Assembly (NCBI GenBank): GCA_029204225.1
Contig: CM055105.1
Location: 18,767,226-18,831,225, forward strand
Origin: Diphasiastrum complanatum
Taxonomy: Eukaryota > Streptophyta > Lycopodiopsida > Lycopodiales > Lycopodiaceae
Length of the DNA: 64,000 nt
Direction: 5' to 3'
The notes beneath the pieces are model-generated. The model searched no databases, was not told the origin of the DNA, and saw nothing but the letters and a program-made list of their open reading frames with translations. Made by a program: the position numbers and the translations under genes. Positions 35,101 through 48,700 of the stretch are shown one piece after another. The number at the start of each line of letters is the position of its first letter. Position 1 is the stretch's first letter.

Positions 35101-38100
35101 TAATGTTCATGATGTTCGTATGTTTCTTGGTCTTGCTATCCATCTTCGTAAACCAATTGCTCATTTTGCCACTCTTGCATCTCCTTTGCATGCTCTGTTG
35201 AAAAAGGAAACTTCGTTTGCTTAGCTTTTGATACTTTGAAGGTTAAGCTTACCACTGCCCCTATTTTATGTCTTCCAGATTTTTCCCAGCGTTTTGCTGT
35301 TGAGACTGATGCTTTGTTACGTCAGCGTCAGTGTGTTATTGCATATGAATCCCGTCGTCTTCGTTCGTATGAGCAGCGCTATTCCACTCATGAAAAAGAG
35401 TTGCTTGCTATTATTTTTGCTTTAAAGAAGTGGCGTCATTATCTGTATCGTGTTCCATTTGATGTTTTTACTGATCACCAGTCACTTCGTTATTTGTATA
35501 CACAAAAGGATCTTAGTGATCGTCAATACCGTTGGCTTCAGTTTTTACAGTCCTTTCATTTTGATATTCATTATAAGCCTGGTAAAAGTAACGCTGCTGC
35601 TGATGCTTTGTCTCGTTTACCTGCTCTTACTTACAGTCTTGTTACGTCTCTCCACTCTTGGTATGATGATCTTCCTCAGGCTTATGCCACATGTCCAGAC
35701 TTTCGTGATATTATGTCGTCTGCCTCTCGTCCTTCCTCTCACCCTCACCAGGTTTATTCCATTGTTAATCATCGTTTGTTTCACTATGGTTCGTTATGTA
35801 TTCCCAGCACTCTCGACATACGTCCACAGCTCCTTCTTGATGCCCATTCCTCTCCTGTTGCTGGCCATTTTGGTTTTCAGAAGTCCTTGTTCCGTTTGAA
35901 AGAACATTTTTATTGGCCTTCCATGAAGCGTGAGCTTTCCCACCTTATTCATACTTGTGATTTTTGCCTTCGTAACAAGTATTCCCGTGAAAAACCTGGC
36001 GGTCTCCTTCAAAGTTGGCCTATTCCTTCCCGCCATTGGACTGATATATCTATGGACTTCATTTTAGGTCTTCCCCGTACTCAGCGTGGTCATGACTCTT
36101 GTTTGGTGGTAGTTGATAGGTTTTCTAAACAAGCTCATTTCATACCAGTAAGACGTACTATTACAACAGAGCAGTGTGGTCGTATATTTATTTCTGAGAT
36201 TTTCTGCTTACATGGTCTCCCACGATCTATACTTACATCGGGATACCAAGTTTACATCAGGTTTTTGGACAGAGCTTATGCGTATCTTGGATGTTAGGAT
36301 ACTTATGGGCACTGCTTATCATTCTTCTGCGGATGGTCAGTCTGAGGTTATTAACCGGGTATTGGAGGATTATTTACGACATTATGTTTCTCCTTCTGGT
36401 CGTGATTGGGATCAACATTTATGTTTGGCTGAGTATAGTTATAACAGTTCTGTTAGTTCCAGCACAGGTGTTTCTCCTTTCCTGCTTGCTCATGGATACT
36501 CACCAGTTCTACCCAGTATACTTGCTCCTCTAGATGATGCACCTATTACTATTTCATCTTATCTTTCGAGTGCTCGGGAGATTATTACTAGAGCTGCTAC
36601 TCATTTACAGCATATTCAGCAGCGGTACAGGACCATTGTTGATCGTCATCGGCGCCATGTTGAGTTTGCAGAGGGAGATACTGTTTTTCTCCGGTTACGC
36701 TTTGCTCGCCATCGTTTTGTACAGGGTCTTGCTTCTACTGAGAAGCTTGCGCCGCGCTATTATGGGCCTTTTCAGATTCTTGAGCGCCTCAGTCCAGTTA
36801 CATATCGTCTTGAGTTACCTGCTGCTACTCGGGCTTGTGATATCTTTCATGTCAGTTTATTACGTGCTGCTATTGAGGATGATGCTCCTAGAGATTCCTC
36901 ATTTCCTACAGATCCAGAGCTTTTTCCATTCTTGCTAGCTGCTATTTTACAGGTGCGCTTATTGCATAGTCGTCGCCATCGGCAGGTTCAGTTTTTGGTC
37001 CAGTGGGATGGTCGTCCTATTGAGGAGGCTACTTGGGAGCCCATTGATGTTTTTTATCATACCCCTATCCTGGCTGATCAGGCTCGATCACTTGCAGCTA
37101 CCATTGCTTCTCGGGATGCTCCGGCTTCTCTTGATGTTCCTTTCTCAGATGGGATATCTTGATGCAGTATTTTTCTTTGGCACTCTGCATATATTCCGCA
37201 GGCCTCTTTACATTTACTGTTGGTTATGTATATTTCTGGTTACGCATTTTATATTAGTCATGTATAGGCCCCAGAGCCTTTTTATATGCCTATGACCCGC
37301 ACTGGGTCCCTTTTTATGACATCGACTGGCCTTGGGCCCTTATTATATGGTTATATGTGGAGTGGGGGCCCGTAGGAGGGCGCACTATTTTCCCTCCACA
37401 TTTTGCCTCCCTTTACTTTTGAATTCCTATTTTAGGGTTCATTGGTAGGGTATTTATAGGGGCATTTGTACACTCATTTTTCAGATTATTGATTGGTATT
37501 GCTTGGGCTCTTCGTGGGAGAACCTATTGTCTTGTCTATTGCTTGTAGGGCTTTAGTTTATTGCTGTCTTTTATGCTTCATTGATTCAACACCTGAGATT
37601 TTGATCATAACTATTTGAGTTCCTTCCGGGAGGTCCAACTGGTAAGCTAAGGATCCGATCATTTACAAGATATAATACGGTCCTCTGTATCTAGGGGACA
37701 ATTTGTATTGCTTGCCGATACGCATTACACTAGAATCATTCAGGATTCTCAAATATACCCAATCTCCCACTTGAAAGTCTCGAGGCGATCATTTCAGATT
37801 AGCATAATGTCGGCCCCTATCTTGGGCACACTAGACATTTTCACGTGCTATCCGTAGCATTTTCTTCATATCATGTAGGAAATCCGCTACCTGCTGAAAC
37901 TTGATCGTCCGAGTCTCTACTGTAATGGGTGATATAGGTTCAAAACTGTACATAAGCATGAACGGGCTATAACCGGTAGCCAAATGCTTACTACAACTCA
38001 ATCTCTATCAAGGATAACTTCCTCTCCGATGAGATTGCTATCAAAATATAAATGTAGATATTATCTAATTTAAATCAGATGCTTTCTTGGTAGTCCTTAC

Positions 38101-41100
38101 CCGAATAAACATAACCGATTTGGTAAGATGGCCAGTCATTACCAAAGTTCCGTTATCTTGTTTATTCATCCGGGATAATCTTACCATGATCACAGTCCTC
38201 TCTTATTGATCAGGTATATCCTAGAGTCTGAGTTATGATTCTCCAACCACAATGCTCCAGATTCCCAAGACCATACCATATCATAAGACAACTCTTAGAA
38301 GACACATGAGTTGTTCCAAAGAGTCCTTTCCATCAGGAAAGTTTAAGACTTTCCCAACTCCCTTACGGTGCCTATATAAGGATTGTAATTCAAAAACGCC
38401 CTTACTTTAGTCATGGCACAAAGTGTCATTCCAAAGTTAGGGTCCAATCTAGAATATGTCTAGAATTTACTCTTAAGTTCTAATCTAGAGTAACTTAAGA
38501 TTCACCAGAACTTCATTACGTGAAGCTCTACTTTTGGCTATCAACTATCCAACTCTACCTGAGTCTTCCGGGATAGTATTCCATCTTTTCCAATTGGGAA
38601 AAGATAAGGCCAAAAGTTCTCGTGTATTCTATGCACTTAAACCTGTAAATGAATCCAAAATGACTCATAAAGGTTGTGACTTATAAGCAATTCATTTCAA
38701 CAACAATATCCATAAGTAAGATCATATTGTTGATTTTAAACAACTAACTCAGAAGTGGCGTTCCTAACTCGGTTAGCTGTATCAGATTTAGAAACTATTT
38801 AAATGTCTAGGTGTGGTGCCAAAACACCACATTTAATTTGATTCTAAATCTATTCTAGGTCAATAAGTAATTCTCAATGAGAAATTACTATAACCTAGTG
38901 AGAAATTGTTTCTATACAATTCTCATCAATATGCCTATGTTTTAATGACTAGTTTATGCATGCATATAAACTTAGTCAAAGGAATACTTTGTAGATCCAC
39001 AAGGTTAAAAGTTTGTACAAAAAGGTTTTATGATCACACAACGATTCACTACATAGCATATCTCTCACCTGATCTGTACACAATACTTTCTTAACCGAGA
39101 ATCCTATAACTCGATTATCCTCTAAGAGAGAATTTCTCTCAAAGAGTGCTATTTCGCAACCAAAATCTCAACCGGAGATAATCTCAAAAGAATATATTGT
39201 TAACGTGAATTTCATCCCTTGCATCAACTCACGGATCTAAGTCCTCACTAAGATCAAGCTGATTACAACCAGCAAGGAACATGCTTCAACAAACCACCAT
39301 CTTGCAATAGAATTCCTTAGTTCTGACACAAATCAATCGGACTTGTAATCAACAACTCTTCTACTACAAGAGTGTTTTCTACTTTTCTTCTCTTACATCT
39401 TCTAACAAAATATCTACTATAATCCATAAAGGATTTATGTAATATCAAAATATTCTATCGTTTCTGATTCTTGAAACAGGTCTGTCATCTATTCATATAA
39501 CAGATTCCTCCTGGAATCTATGATAGATGTTTCTCCTTGATAACTTTCTTTTCTTCCTACTTCTCCCCTTTTTAATAGGAAACCACATGAGTTTCCAAGG
39601 GTTGCATATCAGTCAAGATTTGCCCTAGGAGAAGTTTCAAAGAAGAGATCAGAGAAAAACTTGAAAGTCAAGAAAGGTGTTGCATCATCATAACCAAATA
39701 CTGATAATGTCCCAACACATTTTCGTGAATGACTTATCAAAAGATCTTCTTCGTTACCAACACTGAGAATTGACCCGTAAATCAGAAAAAAACATTTTGA
39801 AGATTAATGTAAGGAAAACATTTAGGAAACGATTGCATTAACCATCCATGTGACATCGTCCAAGGTCAACGGGGAATAAAAGTTACCTTCTAAGGAATCA
39901 CAAGAAATCGGGTTAATAAATGTTTAAGAAATTCACAAATATGTTTTTTATAAAGAAATAAAAAATAATTTGAGATATCCATAAGGGGTCATGACCAATA
40001 TCTCAAATTTCCGACAAAACACCCGTGTTATGACCCGTAGTATTTGGCATCAATTAGATTTACGGCCTTCCTACGGTCAACTGATCCAGTTAGTTTTAGA
40101 TCCTCATTTTGGAATTGCCTGCGTCCCATACCACAGGTTCTTCCTCTACGAAGGCCCTCCACTTTCTGATCAAAGCGTCTCAAAATCCCAACTGATATGA
40201 ATGGTTCATAAATTGATTGAGATTAACAACACCGGTACCATTGAAGTTCTCGGGAATTTCACATTCCAACTCACTGAGAATGAGTGGGAATAAACTCATA
40301 TTTTTTTACCGGCTTCACTTGTTCTTTTTCTTATTATGTTGGTACGCCTTAGCTTCAAGCTTAGCAAAAAAACTGCTTTTTTCGTTTATTTTTAGTCTTT
40401 TCCATTTAAGGCTCCAAGGCCGTTTAGTCGTGCACGCTTTTTTGCGAGGCAACCACAGTGCTATCATAGGCCTTGGCCACACAGATAGCATCTTCCAATG
40501 AATGGAGGATATTTCGTTTGCACTTGTTTTGATAATCGGCTGGCAGTCCTGAGATGAACTGCCACTGTGCCAACTTCCTATCAAATAGCGACACCTTGGC
40601 CAAAGAATCCAAGAACTCTTGGACGTAAGCGTCCGATTCTTGATCGCCCATTCTGCAGTTAATAAAACGGATATATAACTCAGAATCGTCTATCGTGACG
40701 AAAGCTTTACGGAATTCCACTAGGAATCCAGCCCAAGTCACTGGTTTCGCGGGAAGTTCCCTCCACCACGAGGAGGCCTTGCCCTCAAAAAACAATAGAA
40801 CTGAGGATATTCGCTTATCCTCTGGGACGTTGTGCAAGCTAAAATAGCTCGACCATCGATTCACCCAGCCCTCAACAACTTCCGGGCGCTTAAAATTTTT
40901 TATCGCCGGAAAATACTTCCGGTTGGTAGCCCAAGTTAGTTGAGGTGATAGCTTGTAATTGGTTAAAAAGGTTCTGCATTTGGTTATCGCGCTCTCACGA
41001 TTTAGGGTTTAGCTTGGGGGCTCGATCTGTTCGATCTAGAATTGGTTGGGTTGGTTTGTCCACCATCCGTTCCCTTTGTGGTTGCTTGTTTTGGCATGCT

Positions 41101-42694
41101 TAGAATAGGATCCTTGTTTAAGGACTTTATATTGGTATCAGAGCCACAACCAGGCATACACTAGTGAGAGCCCAATAGGTATACTTATACCCTCCAAGGC
41201 CCATGCACCACTAGTAGTGCACTGTGACACCTCACTGGACACCTCTGCAGCCTATCTGGGCCACGTCATCCAGTTCCCCAATGACTCACTGATAGACCCA
41301 TACAAATTCACCATCATGAGTTTAGGCCTACAACCATTAATTATGACCTTATACACATAAGGGCCCCAATTCCCTTATAGTCACAACTAACTTACGGGTG
41401 GTTGGTCTACTGATCCCTAGCGTGGACACGCTACCCGAGTCCAGTCGTGGGCATGACACATAGGCTGTTCTCTTACTCGATATTTTGGTTCTAGGGTTGC
41501 ATGGCACCCATGCATGGGCGATCAAGCCACTTGGCATGCCATCTGCCTATTTTGACCCTTCAAGTGTAGTGACTCATGAACTAGCTAGTTACCCTTGGTC
41601 CTACCGTGCTTGAGTGGTCATTAAACCACTTCAGTCGTATGCTGATGAACCCTTGTGATGATGACTCGTATGGGCTGTGATTGTTTAGTTGCACGATGGT
41701 CCACATTTACTGAAAACCAGAGCAAATGACAACTAGATAGCTACTGAAAATAATATTTGTTTGTGCCTCATCTACTGCACTTCTGAGAGGCAAAACGCTG
41801 GTTTGACCATTGATCCTGTAAAAAAATTTTAGCCATAAGCTATTTTTCCAAAAAAAAGAAATGTGGCACGTGGTACCGCCATTATGGTACCGCGGTACCA
41901 TAATGGTGGTACCGCCATTATGGTGCCGCCCAAAAATCCACGATACCAGGGCGGCACCATCTTTTAATATTTTTTTAAAAAAAAAATATAATTTTAAAAA
42001 AATAAAATAAAAATTTAGTGGGCAATATGGGTATCAGCTTGAAGCTCTTGACGAGAGCAGGGCATTTATGTAGGTTGCCGGTGCTTTCAGCTACAAAATG
42101 TGTTAGACAACTAAATAATGCATCTCTCAGTTTAGTAGTCACTAGTTAACCGTGAGCTCAGATCTGTAAGGCCCCCGTTATGAGGAGAAGCCATTACTGA
42201 GCACGGTTGTTAGTATAGGGTCTACTGTGAGACCATGATGGTTATGAGATGGCTAGATTACAGTTTCTATATAGCAGCAAGTCTTGGGGGGTTCGGGGGG
42301 CGGCCCCCCGAGAAATGGGGGGTCCGGGGGGCGGTAGCCCACCGGCAGGGGGTTTGGGGGGCAGAGCCCCCCAACGGCGGGTTCCGGAGGCTGCCGGTAG
42401 ACCCCGGCCCCGACGGTACGACCTCTTCATGATTTGGCCTTCCGACTCCCCGAGCGAAAACACACTTTTTGGTGTTTTGCATCCCCTTGGTCCTTTGGCT
42501 GTTCGCTCTCGTCAGAACTGGCAACCTGCATAAATGCACTGCTCTCGTCAACAGCTTCAAGCTGATACCCATATTGCCCACTTAATTTTATTTTATTTTT
42601 TTAAAATTTTTAAAAAAAACTATATATTATGGTACCGCGGATCAGTATGGATCCGCGGTACTAGGATCCGCGGATCCTGGTACCGCTGGATCTA

Positions 42695-42751
<57 letters not shown>

Positions 42752-45700
42752 GATTCTGGGTTCAGAATCGCGGTTCGCGAATCGCGGACCCAACGAATCG
42801 CGATTCGGTGCATCTATGGTTGGAACTAATGAAATTGTAACAAACCAAACCCTGCTTAGTACTAGCAAGAAAAGCTTTACAAGCGTAATACAACCATGAA
42901 TGCCAACCTCTGGATAAAGGACAATCCTTCTCCCTTGGCAAAGGGCCAAGTCTTGCCAATTTTATATCTGCTGGTAAATGCAGGCACCCTGCAATGTCAT
43001 AGCCACATAAAGATAAGAAATGCACTTGTTTTGTTACAGGCTAAATGTGTGGGTATTTCTTCAATACTTGTACATCCACCATTTTGTGCTGGAGCTTCCG
43101 TAGCAATTGTGACTACATCTCAAGTTGGATCTTTTGACATCATCCTATCTCGGAATTTCCTTTTTTAAGGATCAAGCTCTTGACCCTCTCTTAGCACTAA
43201 GTTCTAGGAGCATGTAGCCTCTTCCCAAGTTCCCTCTTTCATCCTTTAAGGTTTTACTCCTTGAGGTTTGATTCTTCTTTCATTCCTCCCCCTTCCTTCC
43301 AAGTTTCTTCTTTCACCTGTTTTCTGTTGAATCTTGGACACAATCTTATTCATTTTGAAGAAAGGTCTTTTGTAGAAATCATGTGTATGCTCTCCAATGG
43401 AAATAAGGGAAGAGAAGTCAATGCAAATTCAGATGTGTACTTTCGTTTGTAGTCACAATTTTCTTTAACTTTCCATTGTCTTGTCATACATACCCTGGGA
43501 GGGAGATGCAAAGTTGCACTAAATTTTTTTCTGAAAGCATATGCGTATGGTACGGAATCTGTGTGCTTCACTGTCTTTGTGACAGGAAGCAATGGTATTT
43601 ATGATTAGTGGACTTATGTAAATACTATGGTATCTCAGATAATTGACTTGACTTAAATAGAAAAGTCAACTTTAATTTTATTAAGTATGGGGTGAGGAAT
43701 GCTGCTCTTAGTTTGCAAAACGATAACTAAATACTTCAACTACTCACACCTTGTTTTCAGCATGTGATTGTACCATTGCTATGTTTATGCTATTTATGAT
43801 AGTAGTACCTTGAACATCCTGATCCTTCTCTCTGTTGAACTAGCTTAACTAGTAAGTAGCTCCTATGGCCGTTGTTCACGTTCAACTTTTTAATGCATTT
43901 TTTTTGATCATATTTGCACTCTTGTTTCACAACTCTAGAGCTCCCCAACTGGTTCATGAATGTCTAGCACTCTCAGAAATAAAGCATGCACTCACAATGC
44001 GACTTATGAGTTAGTGACTCAACTTATGCTCTGCTGTTTGAGATGTGCTTTTGCTGATTAACATAAAGATGGGCCTCAGATTGGTGGGGTATGCGTTTAT
44101 CGAATATAGCCCAGTTTTTGAAACCCATGTGGAATATCGATCTTCTAAACTAGTCGCATTTTCCTGCAGAGCATTTTTGGACATGAGCGTTCCAAGGATG
44201 TTGTAGCTGAATACCTACAGAGGAGAGGAACAAGTTCCAGTAATTCCCAGATTGATTCTTATGGTGAGCCTTTGCAGGCTTATGTCAAAGCTAAGACAGA
44301 AGAAGTATGGTCCACATGCAACAAGAAAATGAACAAGGCCTCTAAGAAGAAAAATGGGTTGCTGGGAGGAGAAGAAGTCACATCAACCACTGAAAATGTT
44401 CATGGTCAATCTGCAGACATCACGACTTCCTCCTTAAAGGCCAATCGACCGAAGTCTAGAGGTAAAAAAGGTGCAAAGGGTGTTTCGCTAGCTGAGACTG
44501 CTGAGGGCACAATCTTGTTCCCTAGAGGTGGACCATGCAATTGCCAGGCCAGGAGACACAAGCTTATCAATAACTGCCTCTCCTGTGGCAAGATAGTTTG
44601 CGAGCAGGAGGGGGAAGGGCCATGCAACTTCTGTGGAACACTTGTCTTGACGGAAGGGAGCAGCTATGCAGGCCTCGAGGGTGGAGTACTAGCAATATCT
44701 GAAGCTGAAGCTGCAGCACAGGCATTCAAAGACAGGCTTGTGGAGTACAATAAGAATTCTGCACTACGCACAGCTGTCATAGACGACCAGAGTGATTATT
44801 TTGAAACTGAAGGGAATTCTTGGATTTCGGATAAGGTTTTTTTCCTCCCCCCCCCCTTTTTCACACACATATGCACGTCCTTAATTGCGGTTCCGATGCA
44901 ACTAGACAGGTATACAGGCTTTGAGAGGTTTTAAAAATAGGTGAACTCTCAAGGGACAGGCTACAGGATCCTGAATCAACAAGAGTTACTGCAATTGAGT
45001 AGACATAAACATCTGTCAGTTGTAAGAAGCAAAAACCATGTTAAGGAACTATAATCTTATTGAGACATATAACATATTCGAATTTTGGAATCAAAAAGTT
45101 GATTTCAGTTGTTTCTTTCAAGATGCTTAAAAATGATCAGAGGTGTTCGGACACAACAGATTACATGAAATCCAAACCATACATGAAATCCAAACCACAA
45201 AATTCTTTATCTCCAGTGCCACAGGCTTGCGAAGATCCTTGATAGCTTTAGTTGTTTTGTTGTTGGATTGGACAGGAGAATTTATGGAGTTGAATATTTC
45301 AGATTCCAGCATGTGGAGCTGAAGTTTCAGATTGGAGATCCTTGGGGGTGTAAAATTTACACTGCTGTTTATGACCCATATCTTATTTTGAAGCTCAATT
45401 GGGGTAGAATTCACTGCAGCTAGACGTCCATTACTCCAATATTTATCTCTATCAAACCTTTATCAGTATCCTTATAGACTACTAAAACAAAGCAGCATGT
45501 CATATATCTCACCATGGAAAAGGACTGAACCTTTGAAGTTGAGTGTCAAAAGGGCACATTCATGTGCCTTACATAGTTTGTACGTTGTTAATAATTGTGT
45601 TGATAAATTGTTTGCTTATCCTTTTTTTATAGAACAAGTTCTCTAGGCTTTGCTTACAACTGTGGTTTTCTTTCCATTCACATGGCATTTTGATTTTTTT

Positions 45701-48700
45701 GGCCTTATGAAAGGATCCTTTTTTATTCTTATGAGATGGAGAGACATACTTGGTGAGAAACTAAAATATTGCAATAGCAACTTTCAAATCTCTATTGAGC
45801 CTCCTTGCTTTTTATCGTTCTCAAAATACCAATTTCATAAGAGGAAAAAGTAATTACCAACTTCATGCTTTATTTTTGGAATAGTTCTTGGGGCTTGGTG
45901 TATGACATTTCTAGGTCAATTCTTGACCTTGCGCAACTGCATATTGGATGAAAATGTCAAGTCTTCTATGGTTCCTTCTTGGAGAATCATTAAGTCACTG
46001 ACAATTGCTCAAGGAGCTCATCACTAGGGTAACAGCCTGATGGTGAGTATGGTTGTAATAGTGGATGCAAGGAGTCAAAGGCATATGATGAAATAAGGTT
46101 ACCTAAAGTGGGACATTTAACACTGGAAACAAGAGTCCCAAATCCAAAAAAACATGAGAAAATATTTGAGAGCACAAAAATAGTGCAATGAGGTATGTTT
46201 ACCATTGTCTGGTGAAGTGTAGACATTCTAAAGTACATTAATACTTTAGAAAGGCCAATTGTGCAGTTCTTTATTCAAACATGTACTGTTCACAGAGAGA
46301 TCCATGCTTCACTAACATGAGAATAAAGTGTAGACGTTTCATGCACAAATGCAACCCTTGTCTTTTGGTCATCATTAATGCTGCAGGGTTTACTATCAGG
46401 TTGACAGGTTTAGATCTGTTTTTACGTAACTTAGAAATTCACTCAACAAACAAAGGATGCCACTAAATAAATTGGCAAAGCCTACTTTTTCTTGAACAGT
46501 ATTTTGCTAGCTCCCATATCAAATCTTGCGAAGGAAACACGTTTCTGTAGAATGTTGGAAACATCTGAAACTGTTCTGCAAGCATCCCGTACATGTTTTG
46601 CACACTGTGCAGTGATGTCAAGGAGATATATCTTCCATCTTAGTTCTTCACAATTTATCAGGCATGTGCTTTCAACTGGAATTGGTTTTTCAGCTCACAT
46701 GTATAAGCTCAACAATCCCACGTTGGTTAGAGGATCTGTTTTTCTTTGTGCCACCTTTTTCCTTTGGTAGCATAACTTCCTTTGACTTACAAACTATTGG
46801 ACATCTATGTTCAAGAGTTGCTCTATGGATTGTTGTAACATTTTCTCTCCCGTTTCTTACCCAACCATCAACCAAAGGAATCCTATGGCCATCCTTTCCA
46901 TAAACACATTGTGTGATGATGAGTTTTTGAAGTGACATGTGTGGCACAAATGTGCCCAATGTCAGTTGATTGCATGGAAAATGGGACTTGCATATTGCCA
47001 AATAGTTTACCACATAAGGGAGTCACGATTGCCTTGAAAAAGATCCTTCTTTAGTTATGGACTAGGAGTACCTTTAGTACTTATTTGACATTATGGGCCT
47101 ATACTGAAGTATGTCATTCAGGAAGCATATCGTTATTTACAGGCTATTTTCGGCCTTGTGGAGGGGCACACTAAGTTGGCGGTAATTGTGCTGCTGCTTT
47201 TGCACTTTGTTTTCAGATAAAGGAACCTGTCCTAATTTTAGTAGAGTGTAATTAGGCGGTAGAAATTGAGAGCGTATGATTTAGTTTACTTTTGAGTTCT
47301 TTGTAGGAAACTTATTGTTCTTCCTAGTTAGGGGTCGACTATTGATCATATTTGATGTTTATTCAATTTTCTTAGTTGGAGATTGTTATTTGTGCATTTT
47401 GTAAATCTTATTATTCTTATGTGTTGCTATGATTGTGATTCGCATTCGTGGCTTGGTATTAGATTTCTTTCTTGGCATTTGAGTTGGGGGGTCAAGTATC
47501 TATATTTTCAGTTTCTTTTTTTTTGGGGTGGGGGGGGAACCTTAATTTTTGTTTTTTGGCTCTAGTTTTCCACTTCTAAGCTACAATTCTGGAATAGAGA
47601 ATGCAACCATGATACTGTTAGAAAACTAACTTGCTCATACAAGTTACCAAGTTAAGTTAGCCATACACATACATGGAAGAGAACACAAACAATATTGATG
47701 AAACGATGATGGTTACGTTGTCAAGAACTATGCATAGCACAAGTATGCAATGAAGATCCTCAATTCTGATGTAGAATCCACGATCAACTCTAATCTCAAC
47801 GTCTTCATTACTCGATGAATGTCGATCCTTTTCATACGAACCTGCTTCATATGACTTCCCAATATCTTGCTTTCCCTTTAGTGCATATGTGTGACCACCT
47901 TGAGTGCAACATATCACCCGATTCCTTGACTTCCTTTGGATCAAAGAACTTGACTCTCCTTGAATCAAATAATGTAGACATGATTAACCTTTGCCATAAC
48001 CTTGAGAACTTTGCTTGAAGATTGACTCCCTTGGTCACATCTTTTACACAAATATTTAAGGATCTCACTAACATCCACCAACATGACAATCATAAGTAGG
48101 AAATAGATTTATAGATGTTAACATCAAATCTCATGCATGAACACCCACGTTAGAATCCTATACTTCATAAGTAGTTGGCTCCACTTGTGATGATTCCTTG
48201 AATTGAATGCATTACAATTCTCCTAGACTCTCATAAGTTACCACCTGTGATGGACTAAGCTGAACTACTCCCCCTGGATGTACACTTCATGTTTGCATTC
48301 CAACCACTCTCCAACAATGATACAAATAGAATGTCATCCATGAACCATGCAAGTAATCCTCAATAGAAAGATAAAACGTCTACAATACTTCTTCACACAA
48401 AGAAACTGATACTCCCCTCAAATACTGTCTCACACAAAGTACTTGACATTATCTTCTCCATGGAATCTCCTGCCTCTATCTCACACATAGAGTCACTTGC
48501 CCCAAACAATTTCCAACTTAGAAAGCTCTCATCATGACATCTATTTATTGTGACACTGTGTTATATGCAAACTTCCCAACTAGTGTATGTCCGTCTTCCT
48601 TGGAGAAACTTGCTTCACTTTAGAAGACTTCATATTGATTTTCTAAGGCTGATCAATAACCTGTCAATTCATAGAAATGAACCCTGTTGTTTTTCTTGAG

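Larger units (their letters stand above)
33093..37162 (+). mobile_element. Chromovirus (Ty3/gypsy) with internal inversion and deletion
   Basis: The gag N-terminus is on the plus strand at 33093-33345. The rest of gag and protease are on the minus strand at about 34905-33347. The second half of RT, RNase H, integrase and a chromodomain return to the plus strand at about 34915-37162. About 170 codons of RT, including the YxDD box, are missing at the junction. The element is dead. I could not identify its LTR pair. Confidence 0.83.
29115..44169 (+). other. Intron 1, 15.1 kb, filled with retroelement fragments
   Basis: GTACTC at the start, CCTGCAG at the end. It contains a gypsy RT remnant, a copia remnant, a rearranged chromovirus (33.1-37.2 kb), chromovirus integrase and gag pieces, and two large dispersed repeats. 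I see nothing recognisable in 29115-30690. The orientation of inserted elements is mixed. Confidence 0.75.

Noticed and set aside
42235-42581. Gly/Pro/Arg-rich open frames over 42235-42581 and 60326-60558
   Set aside because: They read through the G-rich repeat on both strands and match no protein pattern.
46690-47013. 107-codon minus-strand frame at 47013-46690
   Set aside because: It has no recognisable motif and no support from neighbours; it lies in intron 2. Left unannotated.
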